NCBI GenBank assembly: GCA_013368315.1
Contig: JAACJM010000006.1
Coordinates: 1,178,001-1,242,000 of the forward strand
Direction of reading: 5' to 3'
Source of the DNA: Tetrapyrgos nigripes
Lineage: Eukaryota; Basidiomycota; Agaricomycetes; Agaricales; Campanellaceae
Length of the DNA stretch: 64,000 nucleotides
Translations under genes and position numbers: made by a program
The notes under the pieces: model-generated
What the model saw: only the letters and a program-made list of their open reading frames with translations
What the model was told of the DNA's origin: nothing
The model's database searches: none
Shown here: in pieces, positions 22,663 to 35,449 of the stretch
How positions within the stretch are numbered: the stretch's first letter is position 1
How the letters are laid out: the number at the start of each line of letters is the position of its first letter

Positions 22663-24004
22663 AGTAGAGGTCTTGTGATAGGTCTTGTGATGTACTTATG
22701 CTATAGGTGCACTCGAATCTCGACCGAAGAATCTATCAGGAGGAGGGCTAGGCGTGGGGGCGAGATTGAGCTAAGACTTAATGGGAAAATCGCTGGCCGG
22801 ACGCCATATGGAGGTGTGAGTGGGTACCAGTTAGCGACACTGACTGTGCCCTGAATCTTCCGAAGTTCGAGAGTGCTCAGTGGAGAGCTCGAGTACAGTC
22901 ATGTACCGGTCCTTGAGACACTTGCGAAAATCTATGTATATCTCATGATTACTGTCTTTCCTTCTGCTTCTTAGTCAAAAATATAGATATACACTTCCTT
23001 CATCTTTTGGGAAAGACTTGGCCATCATGAGTGAGATGTGTGGGTGTAGTGCCCAGACGAATGTCTAATTTGACTCATTTTGAGACGTCAAAATTTGGAA
23101 GGTGTCTGGAGACCATTTTGAGGGTAGTTTTGGTCCCAGGTTTGGCTTGATCATGAAAATAATTATACCTTGAACTACCAATACTTGTTTAAGCAGTAGA
23201 TCAATAAGAAATGTGGTAGGAGGCTCTCGAAAAAAAAGTCGTGAAAAACATGACAGCTTGACGTGACCATTGGACTTCACCACTTCATTCTCCACATCAT
23301 CTCTTCATTTAAACCTGCCCATCATGGTAGAAAAAGCACAGTCTCTAATCAAGAAGACCCATGACACGTCTCAGCAGAAAGTCAGGCAATTAGAATTGGT
23401 AGTCAACGCATACACGAAAGCACACATCAGCAAGAAAGATTTGTGGATACAATAGTGAGGGACCAACAGGAAAGCATCCCGGACAGTTGATGGAGATGAT
23501 GAACATTGAAGGGGCTGAAGGGGCTGAAGGCGACAACAAAATGATGAACTGGTTGACAGAGGGAATGACATGGACGGGGATTGAAGGAGGCCGAAAGCGT
23601 GACATTTGGACTTTCTTGAAGAAATATTCCTAGAAACTTCCACTACTCGTAGATACCACTTATTGTAGCTTACAAGATACTTTAAAGTATGCTAAAGTAG
23701 CTGAGAACAAAAGATTTGGTCTATTTGCAGTGTGTTGAGTATTAGAGACAGAATTCGAATTGGTGTCTACCGGTACATGACTGTACTGGACTCAAATGTC
23801 CGTCTAGATTCTAGAACGGGTAAAAGTTTGTTGTCCTTATCCGGATCATGTGTTCCCTGATATTTCATCCACCTCTGTCCGACAATGGGAAGATTTCCTT
23901 ATCACCTCGTATTTTTATCTCGTCCGTTATCTCTCCTTGACGCGCAGAACGGCCCTAGTCAACAGCAGAGACGACGAAGACCGTTCTAACGGCCGCCGGG
24001 TACG
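22663..24004. other. 1.3-kb stretch without a clear gene
   Basis: A short frame after ATG 23324 ('MVEKAQSLIKKTHDTSQQKV') and a second at about 23494-23634 (MMNIEGAEGAEG..., ending 'DIWTFLKKYS') are open but small and match nothing I know. They could be exons of a small gene or chance. Several 'agg' and 'tga' rich segments, no repeats of note. Confidence 0.35.
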
Positions 24005-27000
24005 ATGTCGCGAGCAGCGGCAGGAAGGAAGCGCATGCGTAAGCAGGCGGTGCCGCCTTCTCCAACGCCCAGTACAAGCACAGATGCTCAGGGAGTCTCG
24101 CCTGGCTCGTTGAGTATATCCTTCATAGTCGGAAAGCCCCGTGTTAAGAAGGAGGAGAAGGGGAAGGAAAGTGACAGTGCCCAACAACAGCAAGGCCTTG
24201 ACCAAGACGCGTCTTTCCAATCGAACACGTCGACTACAGGGTTGTCCACGCACTCTTCTGGCTCTGGCTCAGGTTCAGGTTCCGGCTCCGGTTCTCTTTC
24301 ACAGCATGGCTCTGGTCCCAGAGCTCCAGAGTCATTTGTATTCCCTACATCGCGCTCTAGAGCGCGTCCACCTCCTGGCGCTACTCCTAATTCTGTCGGT
24401 GTCAAGCTCACGTTGAGGGGAAAGAAGTCAGGAGCCGACCAAAAGGGAAAAGGCAGAGTGCAGGACGATGAACCAGGTCACATCGTGGATGGGAGATTGA
24501 GACCGCCAAAGCTCACTGTTGTCACAACACCTTCGTCTCGGGCTGCTTCTCATTCTTCGGGGTCGGGGTCGGTTATTTCCTCCGTCAGTCCATTGTCACC
24601 GTCGTCTGCAGTTGTGGAACCATCTACATCCACCACGCCCACTTCTAATCTCCGCCCACGTTCTGCAGTATCTGCGCCTGTACATATACCAGCACAGCTC
24701 GGGACATCCACTCTCGACGATGCACCTTCATCCTCAATCACTGCTCCCACATCCTTACCCACACCTTCTTCCATTTCCCCTCCAACCTCTTCAACCTCCT
24801 CATTTCCATCATCCCAATCTCCACGGTCTGCCCCAGCTCCCTTCGTCTTTCCAACATCACGTTCTCGTGGTCATCCAAATGGACCGTCATTACCTGTTAA
24901 ATTTCGAGAAGCGCGTCAAGCAGCTAGAGCTAGGCGAGCTTCTGATACTTCTGGTTCATCTAGTCAGAGAACGGATAACGGTGACCCAGACGCGGCAAAT
25001 ATACCAGGACCTTCTTCTGGTCTTCCAGACCCTCACCCTCATCTAAATGCTACATCAGGTACGAGGGAAAGGGCACGACCATGGACGGGGACTGCACCCA
25101 AGTGGATGGCTATTCCCTTGAATACGCTCGCTAGAAGGCGGAAAGGTTCTTTCGGATCCGGGGAGGATAAAGCCAAAAGGAAAGAGAGAGTAAATCCTCC
25201 TCCCGTGATTATAGAAGACGATACCAACGGCGGTGTCGAATCCGTCGTTGTTGACATTAGCCATGACCATGATTATGAAGACGTACACTCACAAAGGTCA
25301 CCTTCATTCTCATCTCATCCCCATCCTCTCTATGACAGTACCCAATCTCTGACCTTACCTTCGGGCTCTCACCAACAAGATCCTTCTCCTTCACCTATTT
25401 CTCCTCATGTCTCCTCATCTCATTCTCAAGTGTCGGAGTGGACACAGCTTTCTAATGGGACGTATACGACACTCTCACCAGAGGATTCATACAGCCAGGT
25501 TGGAAGGGATAAAAATAGGGATAGGGATAGAGTTAGTTTGCAATTGGCTGCGAGAGATTGGTTTTGGGAGAGCACTAGGGCTGGGTTTATCAATGGGTTT
25601 GGGTACGAGTATGTGGACGAGGATGCTGACAATGATGGTGATGGAGGAATACATCAAGGGCAAGGAGGTCCAAATAGGCACTCGTTCTCTCGTCGTCAGA
25701 ATCTTCATCAAGGATGCTCTGACGATGATGATCGGGATGATGGTGACTTTCATGGGACGGATGAGGAGGGCCAAACTGCGCTTGAAAGAGGATTGGCAAG
25801 ATTCAAGGGTATGGAGAGGATGCTGAAGTTAAAGATGGAGGGCGTGGAAGGGCGTAAAGAGTATGGAGAGGATTACAGGGAATGGGATGAGTTTGACTAC
25901 AACTATGAAGATGTCGATGCGGGCAGAGGCGGCAGACAGCTGGTTCATGCTCCAGAGCAATCCCAACGGAGAGTGGGTGCGTACCCTTTCGATGTATATG
26001 ATGCAACGTTACTAGACAGGTGAGTTATACCCTCTGTTTCTCTTGTGTATCTCGTGTTTCTGACGCATATATGCGTATCTTCAGCGATCAACACACCCAT
26101 AACTTGTTCAGAAAACTGATCCAGCACGTTCTCTCCACCTCTTCTCAATCGCCCTCGACACCTTTATCGCATAACTCTCATACTACACCTACGGCGACTT
26201 CTCCAGCAAATTCTTCACCGAAAAAACCATCCCCAACAGCACCTTCACTGCCAATGCCTTTATCAACCTCTTCCTCATCCCTTCTCTCTCCTGCGAACAC
26301 AGTCTCGACGCCATCACCATCAACATTTCACCCTACTCCTTCTATCGTCCTCGGTCCACCACTCCCCTCTCCTTCGTTCCAAAATTTCGGTCATCACCCA
26401 CCTTCATCTGTGCTTGACCTTGGATGTGGCCCCCATGGACTGTGGGCACGAGAAGCTGCGACTGCTTGGGGTGGGTTTGGCACGAGGGTTATTGGTATGG
26501 ATTTGGATTTGGATTTAGAGTCGACGAGCTCCAGTGATGATGGTGACAATAACGATGAGAAAGGCTCTCCATCGGCTGATCAAGTGGAGAAAGGTATGCC
26601 TGAGAAGGTTAAACTGCACTTGACGACTACCATAGCAGAGAATGCCAGCGATGAGATAGACTCGTCCTTGAGAGTTGTTGGTGGTGTTATACAAGGGTCA
26701 AGCGGTGTTAGTCCCATTAGTGGGAACAATGTCGCCAGTGACACTGGAGATATTAGAGCAGACGGGAAAGGCGAAGCGGATCCCGAGTCACCGACAACTC
26801 GTTCAAAGCCGTTGGAATTTGTCAAAGGAAATTTGTGAGTTTATTTCCTTCTATGCACCTAGGTTTGAGGATCTCAATGCCCATTGTCATGCAGTTTAAC
26901 ATCACCGTTACCTTTCCCATCTGCTTCTTTTGACCTGGTTCGCATGGCCAACCTCACATATGCTATTCCTGACTACAAATGGGAGTCACTGCTCAAAGAA

Positions 27001-28867
27001 GTCTGTCGAGTGTTGACAGTGGGAGGAAGACTTGAGGTCGTGGATGATCATGTATTCTTTGCCTACGGGGAGCTCAGGCATATCGATGACAACCGTGACG
27101 CTGGAGAGGGATCCGGAGATAGACGAACAGCCTCGACGTCCCCCGAGATAGACGACCGTAGTTCTTACTATCTTCGTCATTCTTTTGCATCGTCACAATT
27201 TTCCAATTTCACCTTGACCGGTACCTCGGCAGATCCAGGTTCTTCCTCACCGTCCTCGCCTCCTGGCGCCCATGACGGTTCTAAACCTGCCACATCCCCT
27301 GACTACGAACAATTTCACCAGCAGCAGCAGCTTGAAGCCCTCTATCAATTTCGTTACCGTCAGCAGTCATGGAAAAATCGTCAAACGACAGCTCAATCTC
27401 TCGAGTCCTTATTCGAGCATTTGATGAATTTCAAATATGGAATACATCTCTGTCCAAGCGAGTTTCTCGAAGACTTGATGGAGCGTGTCATGGGCTGTGC
27501 GAAAGAGCTAGGGTCCTGGCATTTTCTGCTAACGAGGCCTGAGGTCGAGAATGACAGGCAAGAGGAGCAGAAGGTTGAGTCGGGTGTTGGAACCTCACAG
27601 CATCATCAGCTAAAGAGCAAACGTCAGAAGAAGGAGAAAGGACCGTCGCCAGCTGCAGCTATCGCATCAGATTTCAGGTCTCGGTCCATGGCAGCATTAA
27701 TTGCCAGTTTAGGACTGCCAGATCAACAAGTTACGGATGATAGCAATGGTGCTTCCAGCGAGGATGATGACGACGACTCCAACAACATTTTCAAAAACTC
27801 TCCAGGACTAATGCTCTGGCCCAACAAGCTGCTACCTATGTCACAGAGCGAACTCGAGGCCAGCGTGCTGAAGCATTGTAGAACCTTACTGGCATGCAGT
27901 GAGGAGCTTCAACAGTACGCTGGAGAGTTGGCGGTGATGACGTCTCGGTTTGAAAGAGAGGAGTTTCGGAAGAGAAACAAGGTCAAGTCTAGAAATGGAC
28001 AAGACGACGGCAGTGATTTGGACTCTGATGAAGAGAAGGAATTGGAGCACGATGTGAGGTTGAGAGCGGAGGCAGAAGTGAAGGAAGCTCTAGAAGAGTA
28101 CCGAAGCTTTTTACACGAACGGTTCAACCCTCCACGTCCATCCTTGCTTCTTGCACCAAAGTCCACCTTGCATGATGTCCCTCTTGACAATGACCTTGAC
28201 AATGATCTACATTCCATTGAAATGCTTCAAGACAAGACTGAGGATTTACAAGCACCTCCCTACCCAGAACACGCATTTTCTCCAATTACACTAGGACCTT
28301 CTGTTGTAACTCCTACACAGGCCGACTTCTCTCATCACTCAAGAACAGCCTCCATTGACACTATCACTAGCGTGTCCAGCGACGCCAGGTCTGCCATGTG
28401 GGACTACCAGTCGTGAGTTCTTTCTTTTCATTTTCATGGCCGTATTCAACTTTACTCATTATGATCATCAATACCCCAACAGCGAACTCCAAGACCACAT
28501 CTCTTGGTCCTCTGAAGAAGTCAATGAGGACCCGCCTATATCTCTCGTCTCGCCTGATACTCCTCGAGCTCGTTTTCTGCGAGATCTGGATGCGGACGAC
28601 CACGCGCAGAGTCCGAACATGCATGTGCATGCTAGCGCTAGCGCTCGATTTGATTCAGGCTACGTTTCCCCGGATTCGTCTGGACCCCAGACTCGGGCTG
28701 CGTCCCCTGATTCGCCTAGGCGTGTGGATTCCGATAGGGAGGGTACAAGTAGAGGGTTGTTTGGTGACAGGCAAGAGGACGAACCTGTGTTAGTGAGGAC
28801 GATACATGTTTATGAAGGTGTAAAGCTGGACGGGAGTGTTCTGGCGATGGTTTCCAGTGCGATTTGA
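24005..28867 (+). CDS. Large disordered protein with SAM-dependent methyltransferase core, 1555 residues
   Basis: Four exons (24005-26019, 26085-26834, 26895-28412, 28483-28867) sum to 4668 nt, exactly 1556 codons. Residues ~1-670 are low-complexity Ser/Pro/Thr, including a GSGSGS tract at 24257-24297. The methyltransferase core is split: motif I 'SVLDLGCGPHGLWAREAA' and the acidic 'GMDLDLD' lie in exon 2, and 'SFDLVRMANLTYAIPDYKWE' with 'CRVLTVGGRLEVVDDH' in exon 3. An insertion of ~110 mostly acidic residues separates motif I from the next strand, unusual for class I enzymes. The C-terminal ~500 residues are again mostly charged or disordered. Function: an S-adenosylmethionine-dependent methyltransferase with unknown substrate. 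The family type occurs in basidiomycetes. Confidence 0.85.
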
Positions 28868-29051
28868 TTGACTTATTTTTCATCTATCTAGTATCCCTCG
28901 TTCTTTTGTAGTACTTTGATCTAGCTGTCTGTATCTAGTGACTATTCACATACCATGTACCAGTAATACCCACATGCTTGCTGTATTCTACTAATCGTAC
29001 TTCCACTCGTTTGACAGTAAACTCTCAGCTTATGGCTACCCGAGAGATAGG

Positions 29052-30294
29052 TCACCTTTTACATTCTCTACCTCCAACAAAAACCACCAACCAACTGTCC
29101 TTCTTTTCCTCTCCAGCATCCGAGTCACCGTTTGATAACAAAATGAGCTCTAGGCACCAACGTCCTGTCACTTTAGACCGACTAGACTGAGGCAAAGAAC
29201 GATCCGATATGGTTATGCTCAGAGCCTGCCATTCCTCTGGCAGTCTCAAGCTGACCACACCGCGAGGCTGGGACTGCAAGAATGATAGTGCAGACCGTAA
29301 TGGTGAAGGTAGAAACGCCGCGGCTGTGCTGTCCGTCAACGTCTGACCAACCCGCGTGTTCGACGGGAAACACACTGTACACTGAAAACGTATCGAGGGG
29401 CAGACGTCAACGTCGATAAAATGGACCTTCGTCACCAAGGGAAAAGCGGTAGATAGGACATGGAAAGAAGGAAATAGGGTGAGATTGGTGAGATGGAGGG
29501 TCAGGGTGGTGATTTGATGCACGAATTGGCCCATATCACTCAGTCTCGATGAGCTGGTTGAAGAGGAAAAGAATTGACTCCAAGCTGCAGACCCGATAGT
29601 CTGGTCGGTCAGACCTCTCAATTCCAAGGATCTGGCATTGGGGAAGAACATAGGCGTGAGGAATGGTAAAATTGGTTTCAACCACTCTTTGGTACAACTT
29701 GTGGAATAGGTACCGTAAAGACGGAGTAGTGATCTGGTAAGGCGGCAGTTGAGGCTTTGGTGAAGTGTTATTTGCTTAACGGAATGGGAAAAGGTACACA
29801 GAGGATGGGAGAGAAGGGCGAGAAGGGTCTGCGTCCTTCGGGAGAGGTTTGGAGAAGGAAAATCAATGTCGGTGAAGGTGAGGCTGTAGAAGAGGTGGGA
29901 GCGACTTGGGTAGAGGAATGATTCAGAGACCAGGCTACACGTCAGGAGCGTAGACGGCGAATCGTGTAGGAAGGAGATCGTGTGCGCGACTAGTTCAGCA
30001 GGAAGCTGAAGCTGGGCGTAACACTATGTGAATCAAAAAGTAGACCTTGTAAAAACTCTGTGGACGTACTTGAGTTTTAAGATCAGTTTCCCGTGCTTGC
30101 ACGCCTATACAGAGCCCATGAGTTGCATTGGCTTTGACTTTGCGACTTCTACTTTTCCACCAGCCAAGCGGCGGTATTCCATCCTCTGACGATGAGAGTG
30201 TCAAAGACTGGTAGTGTCTTCGGGCAATTGCCTCGCTTTCCGATGCGAGATGCTCGAGTCTTGGTTGATAACCCCTGTTGAGCGCGATAGACAT
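29052..30294 (-). CDS. F-box-like protein, 398 residues
   Basis: Two exons, 30070-30294 and 29052-30023, sum to 1197 nt, 399 codons, joined by a 46-nt GT-AG intron. Residues ~1-75 are basic and poorly conserved in look. The second exon opens with an F-box-like motif 'LQLPAELVAHTISFLHD' and 'LTCSLVSESFLYPSRSHL', then 'LFYSLTFTDIDF', 'LCTFSHSVKQITLHQ' and 'NARSLELRGLTDQ', typical of agaricomycete F-box proteins. Its stop lies 184 bp from the stop of the methyltransferase gene, tail to tail. Likely an SCF substrate receptor; target unknown. Confidence 0.82.
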
Positions 30295-30623
30295 GCTGTA
30301 AAATGGGAGACAGATGAAACGAGGCGTACCTCGTGTTATTCTAGATGCAAGGCTCCAAACTTTTTCACATTTGCTGAGTATTATACATGAAACTTTAACG
30401 CCATACATGCAGGACTCTGATCGATGTTAGGGTCATTGACAAGCTTGAGATATTTGAGGCTTACTGGTATGGTCCCATATTATTACCACTGTGATAAAGC
30501 CAAAAGGTCCTGGAGGACGTCGTGCACGTCGAGGTCACAGGTAAAGGGAGGGATGGTGCACGTGTTCGTCTCTTTGTTTTCATCTTGCTTTCGTCTTCCT
30601 GCTCAGTACCGTTGAACCTCTGA
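30295..30623. other. Intergenic, upstream of F-box gene
   Basis: A plus-strand frame near 30424 ('MLGSLTSLRYLRLTG') is short and Leu-rich, and may be a remnant. No gene is called. Confidence 0.35.
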
Positions 30624-30940
30624 GATTTGAGTCGTCGTCTCGAGCTAGCCGCTGCAGCGAGACTGCGGGATTGGCTACTATCATCTTCTTCCAATCTTCT
30701 TCAGAGAATCTTGGCCCGGGTTAGCCCTGGCTGCCACGGGGGGACATGTTATGTCGAGTGCAGAGATGAAACCGGCATTTGGGGTTGAAGAAGTGAGGAG
30801 GAGTGTTATAAGGAGCTGCTTTCAGACGTAACTAACTGGCTCCTGGTACGAGTTACTACAAGCTATAGTCATTGCACTCAGTACTGTAATCTCGCTGCAG
30901 AAAACTTTTTGCTCTTACGCAAAATCCCTGACGCGCCCAG
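30624..30940 (+). repeat. Orphan fragment of the pirin cassette
   Basis: 30624-30755 matches the antisense of the C2H2 fusion gene's disordered region at 47995-48105 ('gtcgtctcgagctagccgctgc', 'agaatcttggcccgggtta'). From about 30758 it switches to the DNA found upstream of pirin copies 1 and 2 ('gagtgcagagatgaaaccggcatttgg', 'aaggagctgctttcagacgta', 'gaaaactttttgctcttacgc'). No pirin gene follows. The same junction appears at about 39040-39062, so this is a broken-off relic of an earlier copy. Confidence 0.8.
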
Positions 30941-31618
30941 GCATAGCATGGCCTATTTAAGTGTTGTAGAAGGCAATCCCCTAGCCAAAATCACTTCTAC
31001 ACCCATCGTCTGATGACGTCCCCAACAAACTCCCCTCTGCCACGTAGACGAAGACGACCGCTACGTTTTACTACCTCTGCCGAAAGATGGATGAGCATAC
31101 AGCCCATCTTTGTTGAAACAGCCTATGATGCGAGCCATATAGTCGTGCATCTGACAGAAGGGTTTTTATAGACAGAAACAGTCATTTTTTGATGCAGAAG
31201 ATGGAGAGAAGGGTTCATGAACTCGACAGTGGAATGGGTCGGCAGTGTGAGACTGCTACTAGTAGTAGTGCAGGCTTGACTGTTGGGTGTTAGAATATTG
31301 ACCAAGAAGAGCGGGGTACATGCGGAACACTTATTTCAAGTGTTTACAGTTTGAGAGTGATACTGTATACAGTCAGGCAGAACGCGTCGTCGCGACGAAA
31401 AGGACGACAAAAATTTTTACAGACCACCTGACTTCGGCTGCTGATCCGAGTCGGCATCTCAACTGAATAGACCTGTGAGTAATTACAAGTAAATTACAAG
31501 AGAGGAATGCATCCTCGGCGACCTGGAAGATTGCTTCAAGCAGCAAGCATATCTGGACACTGTAAACAAAACGTGTAGCTCTCCCATGAATCTCTAGAAC
31601 CACCGTACAATCCAGCAA
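30941..31618. other. Intergenic stretch
   Basis: No gene seen. Contains only short ORFs lacking motifs. Confidence 0.4.
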
Positions 31619-33620
31619 CTAGCCCCTCGCCTGTGTCGCCACGACATTCAAATGTTGACACTTCCACAGAGGGATAAAGATTTCTCTGAATTTTATGTAG
31701 TCGTCGTCCCTGTTCGCGAGTAATGTCTGAGTCTGGCGGCAGTTTCCAACGCAAGGAAGACTCTGTACTCACTTTCCACCGATAATATCCATATCGAGCT
31801 TCCGGAACATGTTGCCAAGGACTAAGTAGAGCTCAGCCCATGCAAGGCTGCAGAGGAAAGAAGAAGAAGGAAAAGAAACTGTCAACCCCGAGCCTGCCAA
31901 TTCTGGATACGATAGCAGATAAACGTACTTCAAGCCAAGGCTAGCAGCGGAGCATCCGGGTCAATCAGCCGTGAGTTCAGGTACATCCTCACGTCGAAAA
32001 AAACTCACCATAACCTTGTCCCCCTCGAAAACGGTACCAAATATCGGGACTCTAAGTCCCTAGCACCGGGTTCTAGCCACCGCTCGGGCGAGAACTCCGA
32101 TGGATTTGGGAATCCGTCTGGATTTTGATGAAGAAACACGCAGCTCGTTGCCACAATCGTCTTGAGATGAGGCTTGTATGTAAGTTTGAGCTCGGACTCG
32201 TCCAGAACTGAAAACTCACCTCCGACGGAACATCACACCCACCGATCTTCGCGTCTCCTGGACCAACTACTCGAGGAAGTGGACTTACGACTCCGAAGGA
32301 GCATCGGAGGGACTCTTTGATGAATGCAGTCTAACGATGTTCGCGCCCTTGAATCAGCTCATCTTTGGATGATAGGAGTAAAGAGCCCACCAGATATGGT
32401 AACTTCTCCAATCTCGCATATCCAAATCCACCGTTCAGATTCCCATCCGGCCATGCTTCTCTCAGCTCCTCAATAAGTCTCTTCCCAATCTCCGGTTTCG
32501 TGAGGGCGGCATTAATACCAACTATACAGGCATTTGCCACAGTGTCCGACCCAGCACCGATCAAGGTGAATGCCTCCTCCACCAACGACTCGTCCGAGAT
32601 CCCTTGATGTGCGAGGAGATAATGAAAAACCGTCTGATGTTCCGGCTCTTGATCTCCTCCATTCGAGTTTGTTCGGCACTTTTCAATCTGCCTTCGAAAC
32701 TCTGCCTTCTGCTCCTCAGCTACCGCAAACCCAGGAATAAGTCTGACCATCAGCGACCACGAAATCAGGAAGGGTAGCTGCATGAGGAACGGGAAGTGCT
32801 TTTGGATCCATAACGACTCGACGGTGCCTCTTAAGGCGAGAGGAATCGGGTGCATAAAACCTGGATAGTCGATCGTTTTGATGGACGTCGCGAAGCAGTA
32901 CGAGGTGATGATATCCATCGTAAGGGAGCGCAGGGCGAAAGTCATGTTTACGGACTTCTCCGAACTGGACTGGGAGAGTATCTGGAAGAGGAATTGATCT
33001 ACCTGCTCGTTGGAATGTATTAGAGCCTAGACAGAACTGATAGCCTGAAACCCGGAATGAAACGCACCAGATCCTGAATTAGCCCCTCAAGCTTGAGAAT
33101 CGAGCGTCTAGAAAACAGCGGGTTTATTACCGCGCGACGTTCCCTGGCTTTCGCAAGGTCCGTAAGAGTAAAAGAGTTCCCTGCGAGTCCAAATGCTCCG
33201 TACAGTGCGCTGTGGGATTTGGTGAAGGTCGCTCCGTGGGTGTAGATGTCGTGGTATGCTTCCGGGGTTGAAAAGTGCAACTAGATACAACCAGGAAATT
33301 CGATTTACTCGTGTACCATATGTAAGGTGGATAAGGGTTACCTTATTGGGGCCGATACGAACGACGGGACCTAGATACGTTGTGACAATGTGTTCGTTGG
33401 ACAGAGTGGAACAAAGCGTACCATATATATTGTGCAACCAATGTAAGTGTTCCAGAAACTTCCCGTTCTGGATGATATCGTAGTATGCTTGATAGAATGT
33501 AGATACAGCAGCAAGCCTTGGACCAGGAAACTTTCTGAGGGGGTGAAAGAAGATTCGGTATACGGAAATAGAGAGAGCAGATAGGAACAAGGCTTGGAAG
33601 AGAAATGCGAGGAAGGGCAT
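31619..33620 (-). CDS. Cytochrome P450 (trichodiene-oxygenase-like), intact
   Basis: Start ATG 33620; N-terminal anchor 'LFQALFLSALSISVYRIFF' then 'HPLRKFPGPRLAA'. Introns inside the early exons restore 'HNIYGPVVRIGPNK' and 'LHFSTPEAYHDIY'. I-helix 'FTLIGAGSDTVANAC', ExxR in 'FIKESLRCSF', 'FSPERWLEPGA', and heme loop 'FSRGTRLCLG', whose Cys codon is split by an intron. The last exon (31619-31709) joins in phase to give the ending 'LWKCQHLNVVATQARG'. All key residues are present. By family it is a microsomal haem monooxygenase; the closest look is to trichodiene-oxygenase-like fungal P450s, but the substrate cannot be inferred. No terpene synthase is visible nearby. Confidence 0.9.
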
Positions 33621-34682
33621 CGTGTCTCTTTGTCAAGTGTGTTGTATAGGTATGCCGTCTCCTTGAGTAGTTATCGTTGAGCTCCTGGCAGGATTTGATG
33701 AATTCTACCGATACCAGAGTCGAATCAGATGACAGGGTTTTATGAATTGCAGGAGTGAGAAGGGGATCGCAGTCTTCCTGGAACTTTAAGTTGAATTGTA
33801 GGAGCAAGATAGTGTTCAGCTGATAACCAAGGTATCTAAACTTCGAACGGGATGACAGAATCAGACATGATGAGGAGCATGCCTGTCCTTCAATCCAAAA
33901 TCCACCAAGCGCGGATCAGCCCTATCAAAAAGTTCCAGACTACATATATACACACGTAGTGTAGAACATGTATATATCGTCAGTCTGGTTAACGAGACTA
34001 CAAGCTGAGCATGGATACGCATGACTAGATTACGGACTCCAACTTCCCGAATGCAGGCTTTCCATTCTCACCTGTAGGTCTGTAATTGGAGGCGCCACAT
34101 GTAGAAAGACCAGGCGGAATCCATTCTACGTCCTTGTGATCGGTAGTGCGCGTCATCTCACACAAAGTGAAATAGCAGAATAACTGGAGAGGGCCGGCAA
34201 TACGGACGGAGGGCTACGAAGCAAGCTCTCGACATGAACAATACCAAAACTGCCAATCTCGACACCAAATGGTTGCTATGTCTGAACCAGAAAAGCTGCT
34301 GGCCCAGCTCTACCCTTGACATCTGCTTCTACCAGCCAACAACAGCACCAGTAGGCCGCGATAGTGTCCTCCAAGCAACGAAACGAGACGATATCACGTC
34401 TATCACCACCTTTTCTTAGTCCCCCTCTCGTGTCTAGCAGTCGGTAATTTTTTTCTGACTGTATGTCCACTATCTGTTTTCTATGCTAACAAGCTTGAAT
34501 CTTAAGATTCATGACATTCAAAAATCAGCTGGAATAAGTAAGCTAATCGTGTACAGCGTTTACGCTTCCCTGTAAGACTTTTACGAACATCTAAAATAAT
34601 CAACGTTGGTCATAGCCTGAACTAAAAAATTAGTCAGAATAATAGACCATCAGAAGAATTGAAGCCGACTAACCTGCATGTC
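33621..34682. other. Intergenic, with second copy of a short dispersed repeat
   Basis: 33940-33990 repeats the 'acatatatacacacg ... atatcgtcagtctgg' motif of 13146-13195. Otherwise no gene is seen. Confidence 0.5.
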
Positions 34683-35204
34683 TCAGTGCGTGCAGAACCA
34701 GGCACAAGCAAGCTTGGCCGCTGCCAATACGATAGTAGAGGGCAAATTGGGCGCTCCTGTCAACCGTCCGAGGTCATCGAAAATCAAACAAGCGCTGCAA
34801 TCAAATGCCCGGGCTTCCAAGCCCACGTCGGTCGAGTTTCCACTACCTATGATCTCGGCAAGACGCTGCTCGCGCGCAATGTCAACCACATCTTTATGTG
34901 TCATGTCCGTGCCGTTCACAGAGACAAGTGCCGTAGTGGAAGCAGTGCCAAAATCAGTGTTGCAATCGCTCACACAGTCGGTACCGCCCTCTGAGCCACT
35001 ATAAGAGTCTTCGCACCAGCGTACGCAGTCATCGTGCGCTGTACCGGCGATTTTTTGAACAGGAATTGTGACCATTGTGCCGTGGACCATCCAGGTTGTA
35101 TTGACTAGTGAAGCACTGTCCACCACTGAGTTGTCGGCCTGGTTAGACATCATGCCCTTGACGGCAGCTGCAAAGGCCAAGATTGAGACCACAGAAAACT
35201 TCAT
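34683..35204 (-). CDS. Small secreted Cys-rich protein, 173 residues
   Basis: A single-exon frame. The N-terminus is a clear signal peptide (MKFSVVSILAFAAAVKG). The mature part has eight cysteines in four close pairs: CVRWC, CVSDC, CSAC and CAWFC. The even number suggests four disulphides. There are NxT/S sequons (for example NTT, NGT, NST). I recognise no family. Size, secretion signal and Cys content are those of fungal small secreted proteins, but there is no evidence here for an effector or any other specific role. A second short exon is possible upstream of the stop but not needed. Confidence 0.75.
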   Translation of the reverse strand: MKFSVVSILAFAAAVKGMMSNQADNSVVDSASLVNTTWMVHGTMVTIPVQKIAGTAHDDCVRWCEDSYSGSEGGTDCVSDCNTDFGTASTTALVSVNGTDMTHKDVVDIAREQRLAEIIGSGNSTDVGLEARAFDCSACLIFDDLGRLTGAPNLPSTIVLAAAKLACAWFCTH

Positions 35205-35449
35205 TGTTGACTAATTTAAAAGGATGCATTAGAAAGGTTATGCTTCAAGTTTCTCGAAGAAAAGAGACATGCATACCAAGGGTTGTGATAAGCAAAAGGA
35301 ATCCCGAATTCGGTTGTCCTAACAAGCTCAAAGACGAGACAAGTCGTTCTGGACAAGAGATTCTGGACTCCCAGCCATTTTATATGTATGTTATTGAACA
35401 AATAATGCCTCAAAACAACAAAAAAAATCAAAGGTATATTCCACGAAAA
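35205..35449. other. Upstream region of the secreted-protein gene
   Basis: Presumed promoter side; no motifs identified. Confidence 0.3.

Noticed and set aside
24088..24411. Minus-strand ORF with (EP)n repeats
   Set aside because: It is the antisense of the GSGSGS tract of the large methyltransferase gene.
33621..34682. Terpene synthase or other pathway partner near the intact P450
   Set aside because: No frame with the Asp-rich or NSE metal-binding motifs could be found on either strand.
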